Shown here: piece by piece, positions 1-9,386 of the stretch | How positions within the stretch are numbered: the stretch's first letter is position 1 | Layout of the letters: every line of letters starts with the position of its first letter | From: Thermoleophilia bacterium SCSIO 60948 | Lineage (GTDB): Bacteria; Actinomycetota; Thermoleophilia; Solirubrobacterales; 70-9 | Reading direction: 5' to 3' | Length of the DNA stretch: 64,000 nucleotides | NCBI GenBank assembly: GCA_021496505.1 | Contig: CP053031.1 | Span: 2,596,001-2,660,000 of the forward strand | Notes under the pieces: generated by a model | Told to the model about the DNA's origin: nothing | Seen by the model: only the letters and a program-made list of their open reading frames with translations | The model's database searches: none | Position numbers and translations under genes: made by a program

Positions 1-511
1 GGACGACGCGATCGGCGCTCGTGCGGTGCTCCCCGATCGTCAGCTCGACGCGACCGTAGGGGTCGGAGCGATCGAGGTCGATCGCGCCGACCCGCCCGAC
101 CACGTGCTCGAGCCGCGCGCCGGGCCCGGCGCGGACCACCGACTCGGCCAGCAGGTCGGTCAGGTACTGCCCGAAGAGCCGCCGCGGCGCGAAGTCGGTG
201 GGCCCGATGGCGGCGCCGCGCGAGTTCGCCCAGCGCACGAAGTGGCCGGGATCGCGGGGCAGCGCGCCCATGTCGGCCGCGGGGACGTTCAGCCGGTGGC
301 GATCGTCGCCGGTCGAGTAGGCGAGGCCCGGACCGAGCACGCCTCGCGGCTCGACGACGCTGACCAGCAGCCGTCCGGCGCGGTGTCGGCGCAACAGCTG
401 GGCGGCGACGAGCGTTCCGCTCGCGCCCCCGCCGACGATCACGACGTGGCGTTCGTCCGCGTCCCTCTCGGGTGCGCCGCCGTTCGAGCTCGTGTTGCTC
501 TGCCCCGTCAT
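1..511 (-). CDS. FAD/NAD(P)-binding protein, partial (C-terminus beyond window)
   Basis: About 170 N-terminal codons are visible. After a short polar leader comes a Rossmann dinucleotide fold with GGGASG (about residues 29-34), then GPGLAYST and HRLNVPAADM, a pattern typical of the PF13454 (NAD_binding_9) FAD/NAD(P)-binding group. The substrate is unknown. The ATG start overlaps the stop of the preceding Mce gene as ATGA, so it is the last visible gene of the Mce operon and is probably translationally coupled to it. A flavoprotein could modify the molecule carried by the Mce system, but that is inference. The other half of the protein lies outside the window, so a more exact family cannot be given. 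Confidence 0.75.
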   Translation of the reverse strand, partial: MTGQSNTSSNGGAPERDADERHVVIVGGGASGTLVAAQLLRRHRAGRLLVSVVEPRGVLGPGLAYSTGDDRHRLNVPAADMGALPRDPGHFVRWANSRGAAIGPTDFAPRRLFGQYLTDLLAESVVRAGPGARLEHVVGRVGAIDLDRSDPYGRVELTIGEHRTSADRVV

Positions 512-1845
512 CGGTCCTCCTCGTTCGGGTCCGCCTCGGATCCATAGGGGTCGAACGGCTCGAGGCGGGGGTAGCCGGAGTATGGCTGCGGCGACTCGGC
601 ATCGCGCGGACCCGTGTAGGCGTTCGTGTCGTAGCGCCCCCCCGGCGCGCCCGTCGCCGTGTTCGGATCGAAGCCGACGAAGAAGCGGGCGAAGTAGCCC
701 TTGTCGTCACGGTGCGAGCCGAGGTCGCCCGTGTTCGAGAACCAGGCCGCGAACGCGTGCCGGCGGTCCGACAGGTAGCGGCCGATCGGCTGCCCGTTTC
801 GCATCGCATCGGCGAGCGGGTCGCCCGCGCCGCCGGCGAGCCCCAGGGTCCCGGCCGCCGCGGCGAGGAACGGGACGCCGTCGCGCTCGAGAGCCGGCGC
901 CGCGGCGAGGACGCGCTCGGCGTCGGCGCTCACCGCCGGCAACTCGGCAAGTGCGGCACGCAGGTCAGGCGCGGCGGCCGTCAGGTCGGCGGCGAGCGGC
1001 CGCGCCTCGATGAGCAGCGGGCGGACCTCGGCGAGCGTCGCGCGAGCGCTCACGAGCAGCGGCTGCAGCTCACGCAGGCCGGCATCGAGGTCGGTGGCTC
1101 GCGAAGCGGCCGCGCTGAGCGCGCGCTCGCCGTCGGCGACGATCGCGGTGATGTCATCACGGCGTTCGGCGAGCTCGCCGACCACGCCACGAGCATCCGT
1201 CACTGCGGAGGCGATCACGTCCTCCTGGCCGGCGAGCGCGAGTTCGAGCCGGCGCAACTCTGCCGTCGCGCGGTCGAGCTCGGCGAGCGTGGCGCTGGCT
1301 CCCGCCGATGCATCGCCGCCGCCGATCCCGCGGCTGAGCTCGGCCAGGGTCGCGTTCAGGTCGGCGCGGGCCGGGGCGTCCAACACGTCGAGCGCCTGGT
1401 CGACCTCGAGCGCCTCGGCGCGAACGGCTGCGGGAGGGATCTCGCCGCCCGAGCTGATCTCACCGCCGGCGCCGGCGCCGGCGTCCCGGCGGCCGTTCGG
1501 ATCGAGCTCCACGTACGGCTCGCCGAACAACGTCTTCTGCGCGACCGAGATAGTCGTCGCGCCGGGCAGCGGGGCGTACTCGTCGGCGAGCTCGAGGCGG
1601 AGCCGCGCACCGTCGCCGGTCCGCTCGACGCTGTCGACGTCGCCGACGACGACGCCCCGCACGATGACCTGCGACCCGGGAGCGAGACCGAGAGTGTCGT
1701 CGAGCGTCACGGTCACGCTGTAGGGCTCGGAGAACCGGATGCTGGGGCCGCCGAAGCGATCCATGAAGAAGACGAACAGCGCCGCGCCGGCGAGCATGAA
1801 GATCAGCAGGGCCGCCGCGCCGAGGCGTGGAATCCGGAGGTTCAC
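508..1845 (-). CDS. Mce/MlaD family protein, sixth of operon
   Basis: Predicted envelope subunit of an Mce lipid/sterol importer, 445 residues. There is one N-terminal transmembrane segment (about residues 8-28), then an MlaD/Mce beta-barrel domain (about 37-115), a long alpha-helical region rich in Ala, Leu and Glu that would build the periplasmic tube, and a Pro/Asp-rich tail. No lipobox is seen, so it is not an MceE-type lipoprotein. The start is GTG, overlapping the upstream stop as GTGA. It is the last of six consecutive paralogues, matching the usual MceA-F count. The substrate cannot be read from sequence. Confidence 0.9.
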   Translation of the reverse strand: MNLRIPRLGAAALLIFMLAGAALFVFFMDRFGGPSIRFSEPYSVTVTLDDTLGLAPGSQVIVRGVVVGDVDSVERTGDGARLRLELADEYAPLPGATTISVAQKTLFGEPYVELDPNGRRDAGAGAGGEISSGGEIPPAAVRAEALEVDQALDVLDAPARADLNATLAELSRGIGGGDASAGASATLAELDRATAELRRLELALAGQEDVIASAVTDARGVVGELAERRDDITAIVADGERALSAAASRATDLDAGLRELQPLLVSARATLAEVRPLLIEARPLAADLTAAAPDLRAALAELPAVSADAERVLAAAPALERDGVPFLAAAAGTLGLAGGAGDPLADAMRNGQPIGRYLSDRRHAFAAWFSNTGDLGSHRDDKGYFARFFVGFDPNTATGAPGGRYDTNAYTGPRDAESPQPYSGYPRLEPFDPYGSEADPNEEDR

Positions 1846-3233
1846 GGCCGGTCTCCGAGCGGTTCGACCGCCGACCCCGGGAGGCTGGGCACGAGGTAGC
1901 GCGCGAGGCAGGCGGTGTCGTTCTGCTCGAGACAGACACGGGTCAGGGCCCGCGCCGCGTCGGCACGGGCCGCCTCGGCACTCGCATCCGAGCCGTCGTC
2001 GGGGAAGCCGAGGTTCTCCGGGTCGACGGGCTCGAAGAACCCGAGCCCGCGGAGGATCGGGCCGTTGGCGTCGTTGGTCGAGAAGACGCCGCTGAAGCGG
2101 TCGCCGAGGACGCCGATGCCCTCCTTGTTGCGGTCGATCGCCTCGACGACCGAGCCGGCGTCGGCGATCGACTCTCGCGACTCTTCGGCCACGGGACCGA
2201 TCCGGTCGAGAACGCGCCGTGCGGCGTCGATCCCCGCGCCGCCGCGCTCGGCGAGGTCGTCGACGTCGGCGATCAGCCCCCGGCCCTCGGGCACGAACTC
2301 GCGCACCGCGGTCAGCGTGCCCGGCAACCGTGCCGCGAGCGGTCGCAGGTCGGCGAGCGCCGGCGCCAGCGGCTCGGACAGGCTCTCGACCTCGCCGAGC
2401 GCTCCGCGGGCCGCGTCCATCGTCGGCGGGAGCTCGGCGAGGGTCGAGGCGATCGCCTCGTCGTTCACGGCCGTCACGGCGAGGGTCCGGTCGGCGAACT
2501 CGATCGCGCCGGTCAGCGCGCGGTCGTGGCTGCCGAGCTCGCCGGCGAGGGCGTCGACCTCATCGACGAACCGTGCCAGCAGCGCGCGGCGGCGATCGAG
2601 ACGGGCGGCGAGGAGATCGGCGGAGTCGGTCAGCTCGGCGAGCTCGGCGAGCGAATCCCGAAGCTCGCCGGCGCGACCGTCGAGCCCGACCCGCAGCTCG
2701 CCCAGCAGCACCCCGACCTGCGCCCGGGTATCGGCGTCGAGAATCGACATCAGGCGATCGGAGCCGACCGTCGTCGAGGTTCGTGAGGCCGGGATCTCAT
2801 CGCCGTCGTCGAGCCCGCCGCCGCCCGAGCCCGGGTCGAGATCGACCGTCAGGTCCTGGAGCGCGGAGCGCGGGACGACCCGCGCGCGGGCGTCGGGCCC
2901 GAGCGTCCGCGCGGCCTCGGCATCGATTCGCAGCGTCGCCATCGCCCTGCCCGCCTCGACCTCGACATCGGTCACGGCGCCCGCCTCGACCCCGGCGACC
3001 GTCACCGGCGCGTCGGCGTCCCCCGCGAGTCCGGCGGCGTCCGGGAACTCGGCGCGCAGCTCGATCCGATCCGGCCCGAAGAACGGTGGGTCGACCCCCT
3101 CACGGGCGAGCATCCAGACGACGAATCCGAGCGCGAGCAGCGCCTGGAGCGCGATCGCCCGCCGGCCGAACCGCGGCTGCGGCCCGCGCGGGCGCAGCAG
3201 GCGCCGGGCCCTCGAGACGAACGGACCGCTCAC
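1842..3233 (-). CDS. Mce/MlaD family protein, fifth of operon
   Basis: Predicted Mce transporter subunit of 463 residues. A basic N-terminus precedes one membrane anchor (around ALQALLALGFVVWML), followed by an MlaD domain (UniProt-style beta barrel, about residues 45-125) and a long helical region ending in a section with two Cys (VCLEQNDTACLARYL) near the C-terminus. I chose GTG at 3233 because it overlaps the preceding stop as GTGA, the pattern of the rest of the operon; the frame stays open upstream but there it overlaps the neighbour's coding region. The substrate is unknown. Confidence 0.88.
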   Translation of the reverse strand: MSGPFVSRARRLLRPRGPQPRFGRRAIALQALLALGFVVWMLAREGVDPPFFGPDRIELRAEFPDAAGLAGDADAPVTVAGVEAGAVTDVEVEAGRAMATLRIDAEAARTLGPDARARVVPRSALQDLTVDLDPGSGGGGLDDGDEIPASRTSTTVGSDRLMSILDADTRAQVGVLLGELRVGLDGRAGELRDSLAELAELTDSADLLAARLDRRRALLARFVDEVDALAGELGSHDRALTGAIEFADRTLAVTAVNDEAIASTLAELPPTMDAARGALGEVESLSEPLAPALADLRPLAARLPGTLTAVREFVPEGRGLIADVDDLAERGGAGIDAARRVLDRIGPVAEESRESIADAGSVVEAIDRNKEGIGVLGDRFSGVFSTNDANGPILRGLGFFEPVDPENLGFPDDGSDASAEAARADAARALTRVCLEQNDTACLARYLVPSLPGSAVEPLGDRP

Positions 3234-4564
3234 AGCTTGCACCCCCCGGCCTCGGCGAGTCGCCCGGCGAGCTCCGGGTTCGCGCGCTCGAGCAGGTCGC
3301 ACGGCGGGACCGGATAGCCGACCCCGCTCAGGAACCGCAGGCCGAAGCGCATGAAGTGGCCAGATTCGGGCTGGAGCGGAGTCGCCTGCTCGGAGGTCGT
3401 GAACGGCTTCGACGCGCCGCCGCCGCCGCCGAACAGATTCAGGAACGAGACGTAGGCGGGAAGGCCGAGCTCGTCGGTCGGGCGGCGCAGGGTGGGAAGC
3501 AACGAATCGTCGAGGGTCGCGAGAGTCGGGTCGGTGACGTCGAGCGCTGAGTCGAGCGGCGCGGTCGCCGCCGCGCCGCGATCGAGCAGCTCGCGGGCGT
3601 CGGCGATCAGCGGTCGCGCGCGCTCCAGCGCTGGACCGGCCTCGGCGACGAGTGGCTGGGCTTCGGCGAGCGTCGGCTCGAGCAGCGCGGCGCCGGGCCG
3701 CAGATCGGCGGCGAGCGGGTCGAGCTCGGCGACGATTCGGTCCGCCGCCCGCGACCCGGCCACCGTCTCGCGCATCGTCGGCGGCAGCTCGGCGAGGACC
3801 GCGTCGAGTCTCGCGCCGTCGTCGACCCCGACCGCGGCGAGCGTCCGTTCGGCCGAGCCGAGCGTCGTCCCGAGCTCCTCGCGGCGGTCCGCGATCGCTC
3901 CGACGGTTCGGTCGAGCCCGGCGATCGAACCGGCCAGCTCCTCCCCCTCCGAGCCCCCCGCCGCGGCCGCGACCCGCGTCGCTCGCTCGGTCAGATCGGG
4001 GGCATCGCCCAGCATCCGGTTGATCGAGCCGGCGCCCGGCTCGTCGAGGACGTCGGCGAGACCGTCGACGTCCTCGCGCAGGTCGGCGCGGGCGTCGGCG
4101 TCCACGGCTCGGAGCCCGACGTCGATCGGGACGTAGGTGCGGGTGCGCTCGACCGCGATCGGCTCGTCCTCGTCGAGGACCGCCGCCGATGGGCTCCCGG
4201 GGTCGAGATCGATGAACGAGCTGCCCTCGAAGGCGAGGTGCGGCCGCAGCTCGGCCGAGGCGTCGTCGTGGACCTGACCCGCCTCGGCATCGATCCGCAT
4301 CTCGACCTCGAGACCCTCGGCACTCGGCCGCGTCCCGACGATCTCGCCTACGGGCGCTCCGGCGATACGGACATCGGCGCCGACCACCCCGATCCCTGCA
4401 CCGTCGGCGAACACCGCGCGCACGGTGCGATCGGACGAGAACGGAGCCGGCCGCAGGAACGCGATCGCGACGAGACCGACGAAGCTCGCGAGCACGACGG
4501 CGCCGAGCAGCGAACGGCGCCGTGGGTCATAGCCGCCGCGCCTGTCGGTGCTCAGGGCAGGCAT
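3230..4564 (-). CDS. Mce/MlaD family protein, fourth of operon
   Basis: Predicted Mce importer subunit of about 444 residues: one N-terminal transmembrane helix (around LLGAVVLASFVGLVAIAFL), an MlaD domain starting at RAVFADGAGIGVVGADVRI, then a long helical domain and a Gly-rich LFGGGGGASK loop before a C-terminus with two Cys (PPCDLLERA, GGCKL). The start at ATG 4564 begins MPALSTDRRG and leaves a 13 nt overlap with the upstream gene; the in-frame ATG 20 codons further upstream would add a basic stretch within the neighbour's coding region and is less likely. Confidence 0.88.
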   Translation of the reverse strand: MPALSTDRRGGYDPRRRSLLGAVVLASFVGLVAIAFLRPAPFSSDRTVRAVFADGAGIGVVGADVRIAGAPVGEIVGTRPSAEGLEVEMRIDAEAGQVHDDASAELRPHLAFEGSSFIDLDPGSPSAAVLDEDEPIAVERTRTYVPIDVGLRAVDADARADLREDVDGLADVLDEPGAGSINRMLGDAPDLTERATRVAAAAGGSEGEELAGSIAGLDRTVGAIADRREELGTTLGSAERTLAAVGVDDGARLDAVLAELPPTMRETVAGSRAADRIVAELDPLAADLRPGAALLEPTLAEAQPLVAEAGPALERARPLIADARELLDRGAAATAPLDSALDVTDPTLATLDDSLLPTLRRPTDELGLPAYVSFLNLFGGGGGASKPFTTSEQATPLQPESGHFMRFGLRFLSGVGYPVPPCDLLERANPELAGRLAEAGGCKL

Positions 4565-5802
4565 GGCTCGCGATCGTCTCCGGCCGCACCCGGCTCGGGG
4601 TAGGGGTTGCGACCCGGCGCGCACGTGAAGACGGGCGTGAAGCGCACGGCGCGATGACCGGACGCCTGCCCTTCGTCGTAGGAGAAGTCCCCCCAGGTGG
4701 TGAAGCCGGTCGGTCCGGCGAGGATGTCCTCCGGGTATCGACCGGCGTAGGCGGCCAGCGGCGACCCGGCGTCGACGAGCGGCCCGAGCGTGCGGGCCGC
4801 GGGGTCGAGCGCCTGGGTCGCCGCCGGCGCGACGTCGAGCAGCGGATCCGACGCACGGGCCAGTCGCGCGATCCGCTCGACGTCATCGTCTCGGGCGAGC
4901 AGGCCGTCGAGTGCCGGCAGCGCGTCCTCGAGGTCGCCCGCGGCCGGGGTCAGCGCGACGCTCGTCGCGCGAAGATCGCGAAGCAGCGGGACTGCGACGG
5001 GCGTCGTCGCCTCGAGCTCGTCGAAGACCGCCGGCGCGGCGTCGATCGACGCGCCGATGTCCTCGCGGCGCCCACTCAGGACCCCGAGCAGATCGGAGCC
5101 GGAGCGAATCGAGGCCCGGACCGCGTCCTCGGGCTCGGCGATCGCCTCCGAGACCGCCGTCGAATCGCCGACGAGGCCTTCGAGCTCGCCGTCACCGGGC
5201 CGAAGCGCTCGGAGCAGCGGCGTGCCGTCTCGCAACAGCTCCGGGCTCCGGGCGAGCGTTCGGTTGACCGCGCCTCCCCGCCCGGCCACCGCGCCCCCGA
5301 GTCCGGTCGTGACCCGGCGGACGTCGCCGCGGGCGGCATCGTCGAAGGAGGCGATGACATCGGTCAGCTGCGTTCCGGACTCCGCGGGGGTGGCGAGCGT
5401 GTAGTCGTCGGGCGCCGCTTCGCCGTCGCCCGGCCGGAGCTCGACGTAGACGGCGCCCGACAGGCCGCGCGTGTGGACCTCGGCGCTCGCCTCCCGCGTC
5501 GCCTCGACCGAGTCGAGCTTCATCTCGATCCTTCGCCGGCCGGAATCGTCGAGCTCGACGTCACTGACCTGACCGACACGCTGCCCCGCCACCCGGACCT
5601 CGTCTCCGGGCCTGACGATCGGCGCGTCGCCGGCGAGGACGGCACCGACCCGCTGTGAGCCGGAGAACGGGACCCCGTCGAGTGCGACGACCGACAGACC
5701 CGCGAGCGCGAGCATCGCCGCCACGACCAGCCAGCCCAGAGGCTTCGAGCGCGCGTCGCCGGAGCTCGCGCGGTCGGTCGCGTTGCCGGGGCGCTCGTTC
5801 AC
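4552..5802 (-). CDS. Mce/MlaD family protein, third of operon
   Basis: Predicted Mce importer subunit of 416 residues. A polar N-terminus leads into a membrane anchor (around LGWLVVAAMLALAGLSVVAL), an MlaD domain with the typical GDEVRVAGQRVGQVSDVEL segment, and a long helical region. The start codon is GTG, one base after the stop of the upstream gene, so the two are almost certainly on the same transcript. The C-terminus ends in a short Cys-containing tail. Which MceA-F position it corresponds to cannot be decided without phylogeny. Confidence 0.88.
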   Translation of the reverse strand: MNERPGNATDRASSGDARSKPLGWLVVAAMLALAGLSVVALDGVPFSGSQRVGAVLAGDAPIVRPGDEVRVAGQRVGQVSDVELDDSGRRRIEMKLDSVEATREASAEVHTRGLSGAVYVELRPGDGEAAPDDYTLATPAESGTQLTDVIASFDDAARGDVRRVTTGLGGAVAGRGGAVNRTLARSPELLRDGTPLLRALRPGDGELEGLVGDSTAVSEAIAEPEDAVRASIRSGSDLLGVLSGRREDIGASIDAAPAVFDELEATTPVAVPLLRDLRATSVALTPAAGDLEDALPALDGLLARDDDVERIARLARASDPLLDVAPAATQALDPAARTLGPLVDAGSPLAAYAGRYPEDILAGPTGFTTWGDFSYDEGQASGHRAVRFTPVFTCAPGRNPYPEPGAAGDDREPCLP

Positions 5803-5803
5803 G

Positions 5804-7327
5804 TCACGGCCCCAGCAGGAGGTCGAGGACGCGCTCGTCGTCTCGGGCCGCGCCGGGACTCAGGCCGAGCGCGCCGCCGAGGCGCTCGCGCAGGTCCGGG
5901 TCGCGCCGCAGCCGGTCGCGGAGCCGATCGGGGAGGTCGCGGAGCCGATCAGGAAGATCCTCGAGCCGGTCCGGCAGGTCCTCGAGGCGATCGGGCAGGT
6001 CGGGCGGAACGGGCGGATCGGGGAGACCGGGATCGCCGGGCAGCCCCGGCATTCCGGGCAGCCCGCCGTCGTCCGGCGGTGCCGTCTCGCCGGCCGACCC
6101 GTCGCCTGACGCTGCGCCGCCGCGGCCACCGGCGAGGAAGTCGGCGAGGCACCCGGGCTCGATCGGGACCCCGAACGACTGGCACGTGAGCACCGCGGCG
6201 CCGCGCCAGTAGTGGCGCCGCGGGTCCGTGCCGGGGTCGAACGGCTGGTTGCCGGGCTCGGCCGCCTGGTCCGGGAAGTTGACGAAGAAGCCCTCCGAGA
6301 TCGCGGGTGCCGCCGGCTCGAGAGCGCCAAGGAAAGAGCGGTATTCGGGGGCTGTCGCGAGCGTTCGATCGAGCCCGACCGCGGCGGCGTCGAGCGTCGG
6401 CGCGGCCTGCTCGAGCAGATCCGTCGTCCTCGAGATCGCGGGGCGCAGATCGCCGGCGGCGGCCTCGACCGACCCGAGGAACGGCTCGACCCGAGCCGCG
6501 GTCTCGTCGAGCCGCGGCGCGATCCGGGCGACCCGCTCGGCGAGCGGTCCGGCGGCGGCGCTCGTCGCCTCGATCTCGCCGCTCAGGCTCGCGAGTCGCT
6601 CGAGCGTCGCCGGGGTGCCGGCGAGCGTCGCCGCGAGGGCGTCCTCGCGCGCGGCCGACGTCTCGAGGACCGCGGCGAGCGAGTCGACGCCGCTCCCGAG
6701 ACGCTCGCGCTCGGCCGCGGCCTGCGACGTGACCCGCTGCGCGCCGGCGACGAAGCGAGCCAGGCTCGTGTTCTGGGTCTCGAGCTCGCGCAGCACCCCG
6801 TCGGCCGCCTCGAGCGCCGGCGAGAGCTCGATCGCGGCGGCGTTGAGATCGGCGCCACGGCGGTCCATCGCGACGCCGGACTCGACCAGGACCGCCTCGA
6901 CACCGGCGCGCTCGGGCTCGTCGAAGGTGCGAAGGAGGTCGTCGAGCCTCGGCTCGTCGAGCGTGCGCGACGCCGGGATCGGGCCGTCGAGCGGCTCGCC
7001 CTCGCCGGGGTCGAGCGCGACGTAGGTGTCGCCGATCAGGTCGACCGGCCGGATCGCCGCGGTCGCGTCGGCGGCGGCGGCCGGAGCTCCGGGTTCGAGC
7101 TCCATCCGGACGAGTGCCCGGCCCTCTTCCGTCAGCTCGATCGAGCTCACCGTCCCCGCGGGGGCGCCGTCTATCCGGACGTCGTTGCCGTCGATCAGAC
7201 CGCGAGCGCTCGTGAACTCGGCCTCGACGATGCGCTCGTCGCCACCGGCGCCGAGAGCGCTCGCCGCGAGCACGACGAGCACGGCCGCGACCACGACTCC
7301 CGCCGCGGCGGGTCCACGACCGTTCAC
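5804..7327 (-). CDS. Mce/MlaD family protein with Pro-rich heptad-repeat tail, second of operon
   Basis: Predicted Mce importer subunit of 507 residues: one membrane anchor (around AAGVVVAAVLVVLAASAL), an MlaD domain (GLIDGNDVRIDGAPAGTV), a helical tube region, then a low-complexity Gly/Pro segment and four near-perfect seven-residue units LPDRLED/LPDRLRD followed by an Arg-rich helix. The repeats are also visible as 21 bp DNA repeats. I chose GTG at 7327 because it overlaps the upstream stop as GTGA; the longer frame upstream overlaps the neighbour. The tail is unlike those of the other five Mce proteins here and may be a contact or wall-spanning element. Confidence 0.88.
   Translation of the reverse strand: MNGRGPAAAGVVVAAVLVVLAASALGAGGDERIVEAEFTSARGLIDGNDVRIDGAPAGTVSSIELTEEGRALVRMELEPGAPAAAADATAAIRPVDLIGDTYVALDPGEGEPLDGPIPASRTLDEPRLDDLLRTFDEPERAGVEAVLVESGVAMDRRGADLNAAAIELSPALEAADGVLRELETQNTSLARFVAGAQRVTSQAAAERERLGSGVDSLAAVLETSAAREDALAATLAGTPATLERLASLSGEIEATSAAAGPLAERVARIAPRLDETAARVEPFLGSVEAAAGDLRPAISRTTDLLEQAAPTLDAAAVGLDRTLATAPEYRSFLGALEPAAPAISEGFFVNFPDQAAEPGNQPFDPGTDPRRHYWRGAAVLTCQSFGVPIEPGCLADFLAGGRGGAASGDGSAGETAPPDDGGLPGMPGLPGDPGLPDPPVPPDLPDRLEDLPDRLEDLPDRLRDLPDRLRDRLRRDPDLRERLGGALGLSPGAARDDERVLDLLLGP
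5915..5998 (-). repeat. Four tandem 21 bp units encoding LPDRLxD
   Basis: Four consecutive 21 bp units (5978-5998, 5957-5977, 5936-5956, 5915-5935 in transcript order) encode LPDRLED twice and LPDRLRD twice near the end of the second Mce protein. Codons differ between units while the residues are kept, which suggests selection on protein rather than recent duplication. Confidence 0.9.
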
Positions 7328-8619
7328 CGGCCGTCCTCCCCCTCGGAGAGAAAGCTGTCTCGGTAGTCGCGCCACGGGTCACCCTCGAGGACGCCCGGCG
7401 TGCGCAGGAAGGGCTCGGCGAGCGACCCGGCGCCGTTCTCGTCGCCCTCGATGCGGTTCTCCGGTGCCGGCGGCAACACGATGCCGACTCGAGCACCGTG
7501 TCCATTGGCGTCGTAGACCGACGTGAAGTCGGCCCAGTTGGCGAAGAAGGAGAAGAAGTCGGGTGTTCGGACGCGTGCCTCGTCGAGCACCGGGCCGGCC
7601 TCGGTCAGCGCCGAGTCGAGGCGGGTGAGCGTCGGCCGCAGCCGCTCTGCGAGCGACGTCAGCGAGCGCAGCCGCGGCGGCGCGGCGCTCGCGAGACGGG
7701 CCGCGTCGTCGAGCGCCGGCCGAGCCGTCACGAGCGTCGGGCGAAGCTCGCGCGCGAACTCGCCGATCCGCGCGACACCCGGGCCGGCATCGGCGACGAG
7801 TCCGCGCAGGTCGCCCGATGCGGCGCGGGTGCGCTCGAGCGCGAGCCGCGGAGCATGCAGCGTTTCAGGCAGGAGCTCGGCCGCCGACTCGATCTCGGCG
7901 CTGCGCGCGGCCGCCGTGCGGAGCGCGACCGCGAGCCGCTCGGCGGTCCCGCCGAGTTCGTCGCGACGCTCCTCGAGCTCGGCGAGGAGCGACCCCCCGT
8001 CCGATACGAGTCCGCGCAGCGCCTCGCGATCGGCGTTGACCTGCGCGAGCAGGTCCGCCGTGCGGCCGAGCGCGCCGGAAGAGTGGCGGAGCGTCGCCTC
8101 GAGCTCGTCACCGCGACCGCGTAGCGATGCCTCGAGGCCATCGAGCAGCCGCCCGGCGTCGCGGCGGACCGGACCGCGAAGCGATGCGAGCACGTCGGTC
8201 GCCCGGACCGGCTCCGCGGTCTCCGTGTCGGCGAGCGTGACCTCCTCGCCCAGCGGCTCGCCGTCGCCGGGATACAGGATCACGTAACGGTTGAGCTGCC
8301 CGGAGGCCGAGCCGGCGCGAAGCTCGGCGCCCGCGCCCTCGCGCAACTCGACGTCCGGGTCGATCTCGAGCTCGACCTCGGGCAGGCCTCCCGCGCCGAG
8401 ACCGATCGAGGCGACCTCGCCGACCGGCGAGCCCCAAGCCTCGACCTCCGCACCTACGACGAGCCCGTCGACGCGCTCGAACTCGGCGACGACGTGCTGC
8501 CGGGAACCGGCGGCGCCGCCGAGTGCGAGCCAGGCGCCGAGAACGGCGACGGCGACGCAGGCCAGCGCGGTCACGCGGCGGCGGCGGAAGCTCGCGCGCT
8601 GGTCGGCGGGGGCGCTCAC
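7324..8619 (-). CDS. Mce/MlaD family protein, first of operon
   Basis: Predicted Mce importer subunit of 431 residues, directly downstream of the two permeases. A polar N-terminus (SAPADQRASF) is followed by one membrane anchor (around VTALACVAVAVLGAWLAL), an MlaD domain (GLVVGAEVEAWGSPVGEVASI) and a long helical region ending in an acidic tail (LSEGEDGR). The open frame extends about 600 nt further upstream, but that part is the out-of-frame shadow of the permease; the GTG at 8619 forms a GTGA overlap with the permease stop and gives a normal Mce N-terminus. Confidence 0.88.
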   Translation of the reverse strand: MSAPADQRASFRRRRVTALACVAVAVLGAWLALGGAAGSRQHVVAEFERVDGLVVGAEVEAWGSPVGEVASIGLGAGGLPEVELEIDPDVELREGAGAELRAGSASGQLNRYVILYPGDGEPLGEEVTLADTETAEPVRATDVLASLRGPVRRDAGRLLDGLEASLRGRGDELEATLRHSSGALGRTADLLAQVNADREALRGLVSDGGSLLAELEERRDELGGTAERLAVALRTAAARSAEIESAAELLPETLHAPRLALERTRAASGDLRGLVADAGPGVARIGEFARELRPTLVTARPALDDAARLASAAPPRLRSLTSLAERLRPTLTRLDSALTEAGPVLDEARVRTPDFFSFFANWADFTSVYDANGHGARVGIVLPPAPENRIEGDENGAGSLAEPFLRTPGVLEGDPWRDYRDSFLSEGEDGR

Positions 8620-9386
8620 GCGAGTGGGATCCTCGGGTTCGCCCCCCAGAAGACCAGCGTCCCGGCCATCGAGATGATCGTCACCGCGACGATGTTCACT
8701 GCCATCGATCGCGCCGTCGCGACGCCGACCTCGCTTGGACCCCCGCGCACCGTGTAGCCGTAGTAGAGCGCCACGACGATCACGACGAAGCTGATGACGA
8801 GGCCCTTGACCAGCGAGTAGACGAGGTCCTGCGGGTCCTGAAAGAGGCCGAAGAAGGCCGTCCACGTGCCCTCCGACACATCGCCGAAGCGCTTGGCCGA
8901 GACGAGGTAGGCGGCGAGGTAGGACGATGCGACCGCCAGCAGGTAGGTGAACGGGAGCACGATCGCAGCGCCGAGCAGGCGCGAGCCGACGAGGTGCGGG
9001 AGCGAGCGGATGCCCATGCCCTCGAGCGCGTCGATCTCGGCACTGACCCGCATCGCTCCGAGCTCGGCGACGATTCCGCAACCGACCTTGGCGGCGAGGA
9101 TGTAGCCGAAGACGAACGGGACGACCTCGCGCAGCGTGCACCAGGCCGAGAAGCCGGCGGCGATCGGCCGCGTGCCGAACGAGCGCGCGAGCGTGCTCGA
9201 CTCGAGTCCGCAACTGCCGCCGGCGAGGAACGCGATCACGAGGATCACTAGGACGCTGCCCGTGACGATGATCGCCGCCTGGCGCAGGCCCTCGGCGAGG
9301 AACCGCGGGACGTGCCGGAACTCGGCCAGCGCCGCCGCCGCGAACGCGGCGATCTCGCCGGCGAGCCTGAACGGGCCGGCGCTCAT
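8616..9386 (-). CDS. MlaE/YrbE-type ABC permease, second
   Basis: Integral membrane permease (256 residues) of an Mce-associated ABC importer. It has about five to six hydrophobic segments (for example around AAIIVTGSVLVILVIAFLAG) and the conserved permease segment ELGAMRVSAEIDALEGMGI, where YrbE proteins contact the ATPase. It would form the heteromeric pore with the first permease. The ATG at 9386 overlaps the upstream stop as ATGA. No Mce ATPase gene (MceG/MlaF type) lies in this window, so the energising subunit must be encoded elsewhere, as is common in actinobacteria. Confidence 0.93.
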   Translation of the reverse strand: MSAGPFRLAGEIAAFAAAALAEFRHVPRFLAEGLRQAAIIVTGSVLVILVIAFLAGGSCGLESSTLARSFGTRPIAAGFSAWCTLREVVPFVFGYILAAKVGCGIVAELGAMRVSAEIDALEGMGIRSLPHLVGSRLLGAAIVLPFTYLLAVASSYLAAYLVSAKRFGDVSEGTWTAFFGLFQDPQDLVYSLVKGLVISFVVIVVALYYGYTVRGGPSEVGVATARSMAVNIVAVTIISMAGTLVFWGANPRIPLA

